This document shows positions 34,163-43,713 of a stretch of 64,000 bases of DNA, in pieces (the stretch's first letter is position 1; each line of letters opens with the position of its first letter). The notes below the pieces were generated by a model, which was given only the letters and a program-made list of their open reading frames with translations, was not told the origin of the DNA and made no database searches. The position numbers and the translations under genes are program-made. Location of the stretch: positions 806,001-870,000 of the forward strand of contig NZ_CP077683.1 of NCBI RefSeq assembly GCF_019063845.1, in the 5' to 3' direction. The stretch is from Geomonas subterranea (GTDB lineage Bacteria > Desulfobacterota > Desulfuromonadia > Geobacterales > Geobacteraceae).

Positions 34163-34801
34163 TCAGGCGTTTTTGCGCCGCTTGCCGTAGATGGCCAGGC
34201 TGAAGCAGCCAACGCCGAGGAGCAGCACGGTGCCAGGTTCCGGGACTGGTGCCACCACCACGTGGTAGGCGTCGGGATTGCTGGGGTCCTCGACCAGCAT
34301 GCTGCGCACGGCGAGGCCGAGGTATTCCACGTCAGAGGCGTCAGGGCCGAGCGAGGAGAGGTCGAAGGCGAAATGCTCGAATACCGGGGTGTGGTGGTTC
34401 AGGAGGGTCTGGTACCCGCTCAGGTGCGTCTGCCCCGCCGCCTGCACGAACAACGCTAGTTCCCACGGGCTGTTGTTCACGTTGGCCAGCCGCAGTTCGA
34501 AGCTATCAACGCCGGTGAGATCACTTTTGCCCGCCTGTTCCGCGTCGACACCGATGTAGCTGTAAACGTAGAAGGGGTCCGCTCCCGCGCTCCAGGTCCT
34601 GGACATGTTCTGCGTGAAGAGCACACCCGGTGGCAAAAAATTCACCACCTGGAAATCTCCCCAGTTGGACGCCTGGGTGTTGGTCTGGACCCTCTCTGCC
34701 AGCAGCAGATCCGCCGTGCTCAGGGTGATGTAACTCGCCTGGGCGTTCGCCGTCGCCAGCAGGAGCATGGCTCCAGCTATGAGTGCCGATAAAACTTTCA
34801 T
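34163..34801 (-). CDS. PEP-CTERM protein, exported
   Basis: 212 residues. Signal peptide ending A-N-A-Q-A-S (near residue 23), a single beta-sandwich-like domain, and the sorting tail V-P-E-P-G-T-V-L-L-L-G with helix and G-K-R-R-K. It is not closely similar to the PEP-CTERM protein at 32392 outside the tail. GGGAGGCAGGC precedes the ATG. A perfect sigma-54 promoter lies 47 bp upstream, so the two PEP-CTERM genes probably belong to one regulon. Confidence 0.93.
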   Translation of the reverse strand: MKVLSALIAGAMLLLATANAQASYITLSTADLLLAERVQTNTQASNWGDFQVVNFLPPGVLFTQNMSRTWSAGADPFYVYSYIGVDAEQAGKSDLTGVDSFELRLANVNNSPWELALFVQAAGQTHLSGYQTLLNHHTPVFEHFAFDLSSLGPDASDVEYLGLAVRSMLVEDPSNPDAYHVVVAPVPEPGTVLLLGVGCFSLAIYGKRRKNA

Positions 34802-34847
34802 GCCTGCCTCCCTTTTTATTGGTGAAAATTAATTGAATCCTGCATAG

Positions 34848-34863
34848 AGCAAGTATGGTGCCA
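34848..34863 (-). promoter_or_regulatory. Sigma-54 promoter of PEP-CTERM gene
   Basis: TGGCACCATACTTGCT on the minus strand is a perfect match to TGGCAC-N5-TTGCT. It lies 47 bp before the start codon at 34801. Confidence 0.88.
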
Positions 34864-35242
34864 TCGACGAAAAAACAATTAGATATAACTAATAAACTAC
34901 TGTGAGGCTTGCAGCTGCCCTCTGATGTGTAAAAATTACCGACAGCAAGGGGGTGTCGCAGGCAGGTGCGGCGCGAATGGAAAAGACGCAGTTACATTGG
35001 TTTAGCCTCGCGGACACCTTCCACTGGTTCCGTAATGGGCGGGGGGGAGCGGACGACAGGATTGGGATGGGGCGTGGAACATCGCGGTAAGATGCCGTGA
35101 ATTAATGTTTTTTCGCCGGGGAATGGGAGGACGCTAGAATTGTCTTGAAAAAGACGCGCCATTTTGTTAAGAAAATCGACAGTAAATTTTAATTTGAAAA
35201 TTCTTCGGTTTGAGAAACGCGAGGCGTCTGGAGGGTTGACCC
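34864..35242. other. Divergent gap before the XrtA locus
   Basis: About 380 bases without a gene. It must hold the promoter of prsT and the long downstream locus. The last 130 bases are AT-rich, but I see no clear sigma-54 or sigma-70 match on the plus strand. GGAGGG lies 5-8 nt before the prsT ATG. Confidence 0.45.
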
Positions 35243-37888
35243 ATGAAAGTAGTCGTTCTGATACTGTTCGCGCTGCTGAGCATCGGGGGATGTGGTAGCA
35301 AGACCAAGGAAACCCTCTACCAGGAAGGTGTCAAGCAACTCGACGCCGCCAATCCCTCCGGAGCGGTGGTCTATTTCAAGAACGCCCTGGAGAAGGACGC
35401 GAACTATTACGACGCCCGCCTGCAACTCGCCAAGGCTTACGCCGAGTTGGGGAAGAAGGAGCAGGCGGAGAGGGAGTACCTCAAGGTGCTCACCCAGAAC
35501 CCGTCGCATGACGGGGCGCTTATCGAGTTGGCCCGGCTCTACGTGAGCATGGGCAAGGGGGACGAGGCTTACGACACGGCCCAGAAGTACCTGGCTCGCC
35601 GCCCTGGGTCCCCGGAGGGGCTCGAGGCGGTTGGGGGGGCTTATGCCGTGCGCGGCAAGTACCAGGAGTCTCTCGGCTTTCTGGAGCGGGCACTCGCCGC
35701 TGACCCCGGGCGTGCCTCGACCATGGTGCAGCTCGCGTCGGCGCATCTCGCGCTCAAGCACGGAGAACAGGCGAGATCCCTGCTGAACCAGGCGGTGGAG
35801 CACGACGCCAAGAACTTCAGGGCCCTCTTCATGCTGGCCGCTCTCGAGGCGGGCTCCGGCAACATGGACCGCGCCGCCGCGCTGTACCAGAAGATCCTGC
35901 AGCTCGACCCGTCCCGCCTCGAGGCGCAGTACAAGATGGGTCTCATCGAGGTCGAGCGGGGCCGGCTGGACCGGGCGGAAGCCGCCGCGGACCGGATGAT
36001 GAAGGAGTATCCCAAGAGAGGGGAGGGGTACCGGCTCAAGGGGGTGGTCAGTTTCCACCGCAAGGCTTACGGAGAGGCTATCACGCATCTGCAGCAGGCG
36101 GTGAAGCTCGCACCCAGCATAGACGGCTTTCAGTTCCTGGGCCTCAGCTACTACTGCAACGGCGAACTGGAGAACGCGCTCAGCCAGTTCCGCATCATCC
36201 TGGACAAGGCTCCTTACTCGCGACAGGCGCGACTGATGACGGCCCAGATCCTGCTCGCCCAAAAGCGGGTCGATGACGGCGTGGGCGAGATCAAGAAGGT
36301 GCTCGCCGACAACGACTCCGACGCCGCCGCCCATAACCTGCTGGGAAGCGCCTACCTGCAGCAGGGCCTCTTCGAGGAGGGGATGCGCGAGCTGAACCGC
36401 GCCACGAGCCTCGATCCCAAGCTGGCGCAGGCGCATCTGAAGAAAGGAGCTTTCTACCTCAGCAAGGGGGATCTTGACCACGGGGAGAACGAGCTTGCCA
36501 AGGCGGTCAGGGCCGCCCCGGACTCCTTGAACGGCAGGCTGCTCCTCGCCTCCTACCAGCAACGCCAGGGCAAGGGCGCCAAGGCGGCGGCGCTTTTGCG
36601 CGAGGGGCTCAGGGGAGGGAAGCAGGACGCCATCATCTACAACGCGCTGGCGGCCCTTCAGTTCGGCGCCGGCGATCAGGCTGGGGGGATGAAGAGCCTC
36701 ACCGAGGCCAAGCGGGTCGACCCGCTCTTCGCGGCGAGTTACCTGAATCTGGCTGGCCACTACGCCACCCGGGCCGACTACGCCAAAGCCATCGCCGAAC
36801 TCACCGAACTCCACAGCAAGATCCCCGACGACCTGCGTGCCCTGCTGGGCCTTGCCGCCCTGAGCGAGCTGGCCGACAAGGATAACGACGCACTCGCCTA
36901 TTACGAAAAGGCCAAGGGAACCGGCAAACCCGAAGCGTTCCTGGCACTGGCCGCCTTTTACGAGAAGAAAAACAACATGGGGAAGGCCATCGCGGTGCTC
37001 GACGACGCGGTGCGACGGGACCCGCGGGCGATCGTCCCCCGGGAGGCGAAGGGACGACTTTTGCTGGCCCAGAAGGAGTACAAAAAGGCGATCAAGCTCG
37101 CCGACGAGATCGAGCCGCTCGACCCGGACCGCGGGGTCTCCCTGAAGATCAAGGCGTACACCGCCCTCAGGCAGGGGGACAAGGCGGTGGAGCAGGCGCA
37201 GAGGCTGATCGCGCGGCATCCGACCTCGGCCCGCGGCTACCTGGTCCTCGCCGGCGTCCACCAGGGCGCCGGGGACACAGCCTCCGCCCTGGCGCAGGTC
37301 AACCGGGCCATCAAGGTGGAACCGGGGAGCGCGGAGCCGCGCATCATGCTGGGAGAGCTGCATCGCGCCAGGAGGGAGTACCCGGCAGCGCAGGCGGCGT
37401 TCCAGGAGGCGCTCAAGGTGAAACCCCAGTCGGCAGCGGCCGCCTTCGCCCTGGCGAACCTCCTCGAGACGACCGGGAAAAAACAGGAGGCCCTCTCCCG
37501 TTACCGCTCCATCGTGCAGGAGCACGGCTCCTACGTACCCGCCTTGAACAACCTCGCCTATCTCTGCGCGGAAGGGTACGGGAAGAAGGAGGATGCCCTG
37601 AGGTACGCCGTCACGGCTTTCAGGCTGGAGCCGGGGAACGTGGGGGTCATGGATACGCTCGGCTACTCCCTGTACCGAAACGGGCGCAGCGGCGACGCGG
37701 TGAAGGTGCTGGAGCGCGCGGCGGGCCTTCTGCCGCGCGACCCCACGGTCCGCTACCATCTGGGGCTTGCCTATCACCAGGCGGGGAATCCGGCAAAATC
37801 CCGGCAGGCACTGCAGGAGTCGCTCACGCTAGGTGAGTACCCGGACCGCAAGGCGGCCCAGACCCTGCTGGCGCAGTTCAAGAAGTAG
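35243..37888 (+). CDS. prsT: PEP-CTERM system TPR-repeat lipoprotein PrsT
   Basis: 881 residues. Lipobox near residue 17 (S-I-G-G-C), then an almost unbroken array of about 20 tetratricopeptide repeats, each with the A-x-x-x-x-x-K-A-L-x-x-x-P type pattern. Length and repeat content match the TIGR02917 family, which marks XrtA/PEP-CTERM exopolysaccharide loci. TPR lipoproteins scaffold secretion or synthesis complexes in the periplasm. It leads a same-strand run of about 20 genes. Confidence 0.92.
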   Translation: MKVVVLILFALLSIGGCGSKTKETLYQEGVKQLDAANPSGAVVYFKNALEKDANYYDARLQLAKAYAELGKKEQAEREYLKVLTQNPSHDGALIELARLYVSMGKGDEAYDTAQKYLARRPGSPEGLEAVGGAYAVRGKYQESLGFLERALAADPGRASTMVQLASAHLALKHGEQARSLLNQAVEHDAKNFRALFMLAALEAGSGNMDRAAALYQKILQLDPSRLEAQYKMGLIEVERGRLDRAEAAADRMMKEYPKRGEGYRLKGVVSFHRKAYGEAITHLQQAVKLAPSIDGFQFLGLSYYCNGELENALSQFRIILDKAPYSRQARLMTAQILLAQKRVDDGVGEIKKVLADNDSDAAAHNLLGSAYLQQGLFEEGMRELNRATSLDPKLAQAHLKKGAFYLSKGDLDHGENELAKAVRAAPDSLNGRLLLASYQQRQGKGAKAAALLREGLRGGKQDAIIYNALAALQFGAGDQAGGMKSLTEAKRVDPLFAASYLNLAGHYATRADYAKAIAELTELHSKIPDDLRALLGLAALSELADKDNDALAYYEKAKGTGKPEAFLALAAFYEKKNNMGKAIAVLDDAVRRDPRAIVPREAKGRLLLAQKEYKKAIKLADEIEPLDPDRGVSLKIKAYTALRQGDKAVEQAQRLIARHPTSARGYLVLAGVHQGAGDTASALAQVNRAIKVEPGSAEPRIMLGELHRARREYPAAQAAFQEALKVKPQSAAAAFALANLLETTGKKQEALSRYRSIVQEHGSYVPALNNLAYLCAEGYGKKEDALRYAVTAFRLEPGNVGVMDTLGYSLYRNGRSGDAVKVLERAAGLLPRDPTVRYHLGLAYHQAGNPAKSRQALQESLTLGEYPDRKAAQTLLAQFKK

Positions 37889-37937
37889 CGGCGCCCACGC
37901 CGCGCGGCGCGAGGCAAGGGAGAAACGGTGCTGCAGT

Positions 37938-39320
37938 ATGGATCTTCGCGTTTCCTTTTACATCCTGGTAGACGGTCTTCTCGCCCTGGCGGCCCTCGTC
38001 CTGGCGGCCCAGGTCAGGTTGGGCACCCTGGTCCTGAAGGCCGGGTGGCAGCCCGACCATGCGATGATGGCGGCGGCCCTGTTCGTGGCCGTGGTCCTGT
38101 TCTCCTCCTACCTGATGGAGGTGTATACCCTCCCCAGGGAGAGCCGCAAGCGGGACATCCTGGCCACCTGCGTCCAGGCTGGGTGCGCCGCGTTCTTCTT
38201 CCTGTCCGTGGTCTACTACCTCTCTCCGGAGCTGATGCTTGGGCGGGGTGTGCTCTTTTTCGCCCTGGGCTTCTTCATCGTCCTGCAGTTCTCCTGGTAC
38301 GCGGTCTCCGGCATCGGGGCCCGCAGGGTTCCCTTCGCGCACCGGGTGCTGATACTCGGCACCGGAGACCTCGCCTGCCAGCTGGGGGGGCTTTTGAGCT
38401 CCCAAACCGGCTCCTTCGCCCTGGCCGGCTTCATCGAGTGCGACGACGGGCTCCGCCCGGAGCAGACCGTGCATCAGCCCGAGTTGTTCCGCTCCCAGAT
38501 CATACCCGGGAACGACGATCTGCTTGGGACCGCGCGCGAACACAAGGCGTCGACCATCGTGGTGGCCCTCGTGGAGAGGAGGGGGGTGCTCCCGCTGCAG
38601 GAGATGATGCGCTGCAAGCTGAACGGCGTCGAGGTGCTGGACGCCCCGACCTTCTACGAGATGGTGCAGGGGAAGCTCCTTTTGGAGGAGATGACGCCGA
38701 GCTGGATCATCTTCTCCAGCGGCTTCCACCATACCGCCCTGGTCAACCTCTACAAGCGCTGCGTCGACATCCTGTTCTCCCTCACCGGCCTGATGCTGGC
38801 CGCGCCGTTTCTGCCCCTGGTAGCCCTCGCCGTCAAGCTCGACTCGCCGGGGCCGCTGTTGTTCGCGCAAAAGCGGGTGGGGCTGGGGGAGAAGATCTTC
38901 ACCCTGTACAAGTTCCGTTCCATGCGCCAGGACGCCGAGCGCGACGGGGCGGTGTGGGCCGCGAAGAACGACGCCCGCATCACCCGGGTCGGGTCCTTCC
39001 TGAGGAACTCGCGCATCGACGAGATCCCGCAGCTCTTCAACGTGCTGCGCGGCGAGATGAGCTTCATAGGTCCCAGGCCCGAGCGGCCGGAGTTCGTGGA
39101 GCAGCTCAAGAAGGAGATCTACTACTATTCCAAGCGGCACACCATAAAGCCCGGCCTCACCGGCTGGGCCCAGGTGCGCTACCCCTACGGCTCGACGGTT
39201 GAGGACGCCATCGAGAAACTCCGTTACGACCTGTACTACATCAAGAACCTCTCCGTCTTTCTCGACACCCAGATCATCATGGAGACGGTGAAGGTGGTCC
39301 TGTTCGGGCGGGGGAGATGA
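37938..39320 (+). CDS. Polyprenyl-phosphate sugar phosphotransferase (PEP-CTERM-associated EpsB type)
   Basis: 460 residues. About five membrane helices at the N-terminus, a CoA-binding-like Rossmann segment (V-L-I-L-G-T-G-D-L-A), and a C-terminal bacterial sugar transferase domain. That domain has K-R-V-G-L-G-E, F-R-S-M-R-Q-D-A-E, R-I-D-E-I-P-Q-L-F-N-V and F-I-G-P-R-P-E-R. It transfers the first sugar-phosphate to undecaprenyl phosphate, starting the repeat unit. ATG 37938 follows a GGGAG about 14 nt upstream, a loose site. It is the initiating enzyme of the locus. Confidence 0.93.
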   Translation: MDLRVSFYILVDGLLALAALVLAAQVRLGTLVLKAGWQPDHAMMAAALFVAVVLFSSYLMEVYTLPRESRKRDILATCVQAGCAAFFFLSVVYYLSPELMLGRGVLFFALGFFIVLQFSWYAVSGIGARRVPFAHRVLILGTGDLACQLGGLLSSQTGSFALAGFIECDDGLRPEQTVHQPELFRSQIIPGNDDLLGTAREHKASTIVVALVERRGVLPLQEMMRCKLNGVEVLDAPTFYEMVQGKLLLEEMTPSWIIFSSGFHHTALVNLYKRCVDILFSLTGLMLAAPFLPLVALAVKLDSPGPLLFAQKRVGLGEKIFTLYKFRSMRQDAERDGAVWAAKNDARITRVGSFLRNSRIDEIPQLFNVLRGEMSFIGPRPERPEFVEQLKKEIYYYSKRHTIKPGLTGWAQVRYPYGSTVEDAIEKLRYDLYYIKNLSVFLDTQIIMETVKVVLFGRGR

Positions 39321-39337
39321 GGTGAAAGGAGGATGCC

Positions 39338-40143
39338 ATGAAGGTTAGCTGCCGGCTGTTTTTGCTTTTGGCTCTTTGCTGCTTCCCGCTCTCTGCGTGG
39401 GGGGGGGACTACGTGATCGGCGAGGGGACTCCCTCGACATATCGGTGTGGGGGGTGAAGGAGCTGAACTTCCCGGTGCGGGTGCGCCCTGACGGCAAGAT
39501 CACCGTGCCCGGCCTGGGCGAGGTGGTGGCCAGCGGATCGACGCCGAGCCAGCTGCAGACCCACCTCGGCGGGCGGCTCAAAGAGCTGGTCAAGAACCCC
39601 ATCGTCACCGTCACGGTGCGCGAGATCACCAACTCCAAGGTCTATGTCTTTGGTTCAGGCGTGAAGGCGTCCGTGGTCGACCTGTCCCGGCGCACCACGC
39701 TCCTGCAGCTTCTGTGCATGCTCCCGGAAGTGAAGACCGCCGACCTGAAAAACGCCTACCTGTTGCGCGAGGGGAAGAAGCTGAAGGTGGACCTGCACCG
39801 CCTGTTCATCCAGGGGGACACGAGCCAGGACGTCACCCTAGAGAGTAACGACTCGGTCTTCGTCCCCCTGCTGCTCGACCGCAGTGTCTACGTCCTCGGG
39901 GCCGTGAACCTCCCCAGGGCGATTGAGTACCGGGAAGGGATGAAGGTGATGGAGGCCATCCTGGAGTCCGGTGGCTTCAACAAGTTCGCCGACCAAAACG
40001 ACGTCGTGGTGCGGCGCAAGAACGGAGCCCAGGAACAGTCCCTCGAGGTCAAGGCGAAGAAGCTCTTCAGGGAGGGGGACCTTTCCCAGAACATCGAACT
40101 GAAGGCCGGGGACTACGTCCTGATCAAGGAAAGCTTCTTCTAA
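39338..40143 (+). pseudogene. PEP-CTERM-associated polysaccharide export protein, frameshifted after codon 30
   Basis: ATG 39338 has AAAGGAGG upstream and encodes a signal peptide followed by D-Y-V-I-G-E-G. The frame then runs to TGA at 39455. The rest, D-S-L-D-I-S-V-W-G, V-P-G-L-G-E-V and two SLBB-like beta-grasp segments, continues in the -1 frame to 40143. One added G in the run at 39424-39427 restores a protein of about 268 residues of the Wza/poly_export type. It would form the outer-membrane or periplasmic export channel. It lies between the phosphotransferase and the chain-length protein, as in intact loci. Confidence 0.85.
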
Positions 40144-40182
40144 TCAGTCACAGGGGGCGGCCCCCCGGGGAGCGTATCAGCC

Positions 40183-41682
40183 ATGCAGCAGTCATTCGAA
40201 ACGGAATACAAGAAGTACCTGCAGTTGCTGACGCGGAACAAGGAACGTTTCGTTGTGTGGGCTTTAGCGATCATGACCGCCGTCTTCCTTTTGAGCTTCA
40301 TCCTTCCGCGCAAGTACGAGGCGACCAGCACGGTCTTCATCGAGAAGAACGTCATCGGCGAGCTCGTGAAAGGGATCACGGTGACGCCGTCCATGGAGCA
40401 GACCATCAGCGTGCTCACCTACGAGATCACGAGCCGCACGCTGCTGACCAAGGTGGCTGACTCGCTGGACATGACCCTTGGCAAGAGCCAGAGTGAGAAC
40501 GAGGTGCTGATCAGGAATTTGCAGCTCAACACACAGGTGAAGGTCAAGGATAGGAACCTCTTCACCATCTCCTACACGGACAAAAACCCCAAGCTCGCCC
40601 GTGACTACGTCAACACGCTGGTGCGTACGTACATCGAGCAGAACACTTCTTCCAAGCGCGGCGAGTCCTACGGCGCCACGCAATTCCTCTCCGAGCAGAT
40701 CAAGGCGTTCAACGAGAAGCTGCAAAAGGCCGAGGCCGAGGTCAACTCCTACAAGCGGGAAAAAGGGGGGGTGATCTCGATCAACGAGGGGAAGCTGTTC
40801 GAGGAGATCAACTCGGCTCAGCAAAAGCTCTACGACCTCGAACTCAAGCGCAGGCAGCTGGAGGGGATGCGCCAGGTGACCCGAAAGGGGAGCGACCCGC
40901 TTCAGCTCAAGCTGGTGGCGCTGCAAAAACGTCTGGATGAGCTCAAGGTTCAGTACACCGACAACTACCCCGAGGTCCTCACCGTTAAGGGGGACATCGA
41001 AAGCGTCAAGGAGCAGCTGAAGCTGCGCAAGGGGGGGGAGGTGCTTTCGCTGGACCCGCAGGAGCTTGCGAGGATCGATGCGGAGATCGGCGCCCTCAAG
41101 GTGTCTGAGGAGGGGCTCAAGCGGTACATAGCGAGCAACCGGCAGCTGCTCCAGAGCATCCCGCAGGCGAAGGCGGGGCTCGCCAAGCTCGAAGTGGAAT
41201 GGGAGAACCAGAAGAAGATCTACGACCAGCTCTTCGCCCGTCACGGTCAGTCAGAGGTGTCGAAGCAGATGGAGGTGCAGGACAAGTCCACCACGTTCCG
41301 CATCGTCGACCCCGCCCTGCTCCCGGTGAAGCCGTCGAGTCCCAACCGGCTGAAACTGATGTTGCTGGGGATCGTCGGCGGGCTCGCCGGAAGCTTCGCG
41401 CTGCTGGTGCTGGCAGACCAGCTCGACCCCTCGGTGAAGGAGGTCGCGACGGTGCGGGAGTCGGGGCTGCCGGTCCTCGCCGTGATCCCCCGGGTTCGCG
41501 ACCCGCTGGGCGAGGCGGCAAGCCGCCTGCGCAGCCGCAGGATCTTCGCCGCTTCAGCGCTGTACTTTCTCCTGATGCTCGTCTTCCCGGTGATGGAGGC
41601 CCTGGACATGCCCCACATGGACCGTCTCCTGGACAGCGTCTACGCCTTCAAGACCGAAACCGTAAACCGCGTGCTGCACTGA
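40183..41682 (+). CDS. Polysaccharide chain-length determinant (Wzz-type, XrtA system)
   Basis: 499 residues. One membrane helix at about 24-42, a long periplasmic coiled-coil region (about 130-370), and further hydrophobic segments near 395-415 and 450-470. The Wzz layout plus context fits the PEP-CTERM chain-length family (TIGR03007). It sets polymer length and partners the tyrosine kinase encoded next. Unlike combined BY-kinases, it carries no ATPase domain. Confidence 0.92.
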   Translation: MQQSFETEYKKYLQLLTRNKERFVVWALAIMTAVFLLSFILPRKYEATSTVFIEKNVIGELVKGITVTPSMEQTISVLTYEITSRTLLTKVADSLDMTLGKSQSENEVLIRNLQLNTQVKVKDRNLFTISYTDKNPKLARDYVNTLVRTYIEQNTSSKRGESYGATQFLSEQIKAFNEKLQKAEAEVNSYKREKGGVISINEGKLFEEINSAQQKLYDLELKRRQLEGMRQVTRKGSDPLQLKLVALQKRLDELKVQYTDNYPEVLTVKGDIESVKEQLKLRKGGEVLSLDPQELARIDAEIGALKVSEEGLKRYIASNRQLLQSIPQAKAGLAKLEVEWENQKKIYDQLFARHGQSEVSKQMEVQDKSTTFRIVDPALLPVKPSSPNRLKLMLLGIVGGLAGSFALLVLADQLDPSVKEVATVRESGLPVLAVIPRVRDPLGEAASRLRSRRIFAASALYFLLMLVFPVMEALDMPHMDRLLDSVYAFKTETVNRVLH

Positions 41683-41704
41683 CGCACAAACCGAGGTTTC
41701 CCAT

Positions 41705-42595
41705 ATGAGCAGAATCGAAAAAGCCATGGAAAAGGCGGCATTTCTCAGACGGCAGGGGGATGACTCCGCAGCGCGGCCGCGCGGCGTCGACGTGCCCCAG
41801 CCCGCAGCGCCTGTCGCGTCTCCCTCCCCGGCCACACAGGAATTCAGGGCCCCGGTCTCCCCAAGGTACGGCACGCTCGCGCCGGACAGCCCGTACCTTG
41901 TGAGCCTCAAGGACCCTCACTGCCCTGCGGCCGAGGAGTTCCGCAAGCTCAAGTCCGTGCTGGTCAAGATGACCACCGGTGAGTCCTTCCGCAACAGCAT
42001 TCTCGTGACCAGCTCCGTTCCCGGCGAGGGGAAGAGCCTCACCGCCATCAACCTGGCCGTGAGCCTTGCCCAGGAACTGGATCACACGGTGCTGCTGGTG
42101 GACGCCGACCTGCGCCGACCCTCGGTGCACCGTTACTTCAACGTGGAGCAGGGGGCCGGGCTGGCCGAGATACTGGCGGGGGAGGTGGAGATAGCAGAGA
42201 CCATCATCCCCACCGGAATCGGCAAGCTCTCCATCATCCGCGCCGGGCGCTCCATCGACAACCCGGCCGAGCTTTTCGGCTCCCAGCGCAGCAGGGGCGT
42301 GCTTGCCGAACTGAAGAACCGCTACCCGGACCGCTACATCATCCTCGACTCCTCGCCGGTGCTGTCGTTCGCAGAGGCGAGGACGCTTGCGGGCCAGGTC
42401 GACGGTGTCCTGTTCGTGGTCATGGAGCGGCTCGCCTCGCAGACCAACGTGAGGGAGGCGCTGGATGCGTTGAAGAGCTCCCCGCTACTGGGGATCGTGT
42501 ACAACGCCGCCACCGTGGACGAGACGGACGGCCGCTATGCGTACTACCGCGAGTCTGGTGCCAGGCGCAAGGACAGTCCGCCGGTGGCGCCGTGA
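41705..42595 (+). CDS. Tyrosine autokinase of the XrtA system (BY-kinase)
   Basis: 296 residues. Walker A T-S-S-V-P-G-E-G-K-S near residue 98, A' L-L-V-D-A-D-L-R-R-P, and Walker B I-I-L-D-S-S-P. The C-terminus has a short Tyr cluster (Y-A-Y-Y) as autophosphorylation site. It acts with the chain-length protein upstream in controlling polymer assembly. It lies 22 nt after that gene and 12 nt before the AAA ATPase, so all three are co-translated or nearly so. Confidence 0.92.
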   Translation: MSRIEKAMEKAAFLRRQGDDSAARPRGVDVPQPAAPVASPSPATQEFRAPVSPRYGTLAPDSPYLVSLKDPHCPAAEEFRKLKSVLVKMTTGESFRNSILVTSSVPGEGKSLTAINLAVSLAQELDHTVLLVDADLRRPSVHRYFNVEQGAGLAEILAGEVEIAETIIPTGIGKLSIIRAGRSIDNPAELFGSQRSRGVLAELKNRYPDRYIILDSSPVLSFAEARTLAGQVDGVLFVVMERLASQTNVREALDALKSSPLLGIVYNAATVDETDGRYAYYRESGARRKDSPPVAP

Positions 42596-42607
42596 CGGGG
42601 AGCCGCC

Positions 42608-43711
42608 ATGTATGAAGCCTTCTTCAAGCTGCGCAAGAAACCGTTCGAGCTGGTTCCAGACCCGGACTTCATCTATCTGAGCCGGTCCCACAAAAAGGCC
42701 CTCACCTACCTGAACTACGGCATCAGGGAGCGCGTCGGCTTCATCCTCCTTACCGGGGAGGTGGGGGCCGGCAAGACCACGATCATCCGTGAACTCCTGG
42801 GGACGGGGTATGAACGGGTGGTGGTCTCCAAGGTCTTCAACACCCGGGTCAACTCCGAGCAGCTTCTCGCCATGATCAACGACGACTTCGGTCTCGAGGT
42901 TTCCGGGCGCGACAAGATCACCCTGCTCAGGGAATTGAACGATTTCCTGCTGGAGCAGTTCGGCGCCGGCAACTTCCCGATGCTCGTGGTCGACGAGGCG
43001 CAGAACCTCTCCGCCGAGCTTCTCGAGGAGATCCGGATGCTCTCCAACCTCGAATGTGCGCAGGGAAAGCTGTTGCAGATCCTGCTGGTCGGCCAGCCTG
43101 AACTGCGCGACACCCTGGACACGCCCGGGCTGAGGCAATTGCGCCAGAGGATTAGCATCAACTGCCACCTGAAGGCCCTGAGCCAGGAGGAGATGGAGGA
43201 GTATATCCTGCATCGCCTGGAGGTGGCCGGCAACCGGAGCGCCGTCACCTTCGCACCGGGCACCCTGGCGCTCGTCTACCAGTACAGCAGAGGGATCCCG
43301 CGGCTGGTGAACGTCATCTGCGACTTCCTCATGCTGGCGGCTTTCGCCGAAGAGAGCTTCGTCGTCACTCCGGAACTCACCCGGGAGGTACTGGGGGACC
43401 TGGATTTCGAGACCCACTTCTGGGGGAGGAGCCTCCCTCCCGCGTCTCCTGCCGGGCCGGAACATGGGGTGCCGGACCATGAGGCGGAACTGCTGCGGCA
43501 GACGCTGAACGAGGTTACCGCCACCCTGTCGCTTCTGCGTCAGGATTTCAACGCGCATGCGGCGAGGATCGACGCGGAGGTGGCCGATGTGCGCGGACAG
43601 GTTTCCGGGCTCGCCGAAGAACTGGCGGGGGGGCACGCGGACAAGGGTACTCCAGAGAGGAGCTTCATGCAGCGACTGCTTCTTGGCGGCGGCATCGGGA
43701 GGGGGAGGTGA
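42608..43711 (+). CDS. XrtA-associated AAA ATPase
   Basis: 367 residues. ExeA/GspA-like ATPase beginning M-Y-E-A-F-F-K-L-R-K-K-P-F-E. It has Walker A G-E-V-G-A-G-K-T-T (near 50), Walker B L-V-V-D-E-A-Q-N-L, and sensor R-Q-R-I. The C-terminal helix-rich extension (about 295-345) may be a coiled coil. Such ATPases accompany PEP-CTERM loci (TIGR03015 type), with unclear function. It ends at 43711, three nt before the start of the next gene. Confidence 0.9.
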   Translation: MYEAFFKLRKKPFELVPDPDFIYLSRSHKKALTYLNYGIRERVGFILLTGEVGAGKTTIIRELLGTGYERVVVSKVFNTRVNSEQLLAMINDDFGLEVSGRDKITLLRELNDFLLEQFGAGNFPMLVVDEAQNLSAELLEEIRMLSNLECAQGKLLQILLVGQPELRDTLDTPGLRQLRQRISINCHLKALSQEEMEEYILHRLEVAGNRSAVTFAPGTLALVYQYSRGIPRLVNVICDFLMLAAFAEESFVVTPELTREVLGDLDFETHFWGRSLPPASPAGPEHGVPDHEAELLRQTLNEVTATLSLLRQDFNAHAARIDAEVADVRGQVSGLAEELAGGHADKGTPERSFMQRLLLGGGIGRGR

Positions 43712-43713
43712 GC

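Noticed and set aside
35189..37777. 862-codon minus-strand ORF
   Set aside because: Antisense of PrsT; GC-rich codon bias keeps it open, but the TPR frame is clearly the real one.
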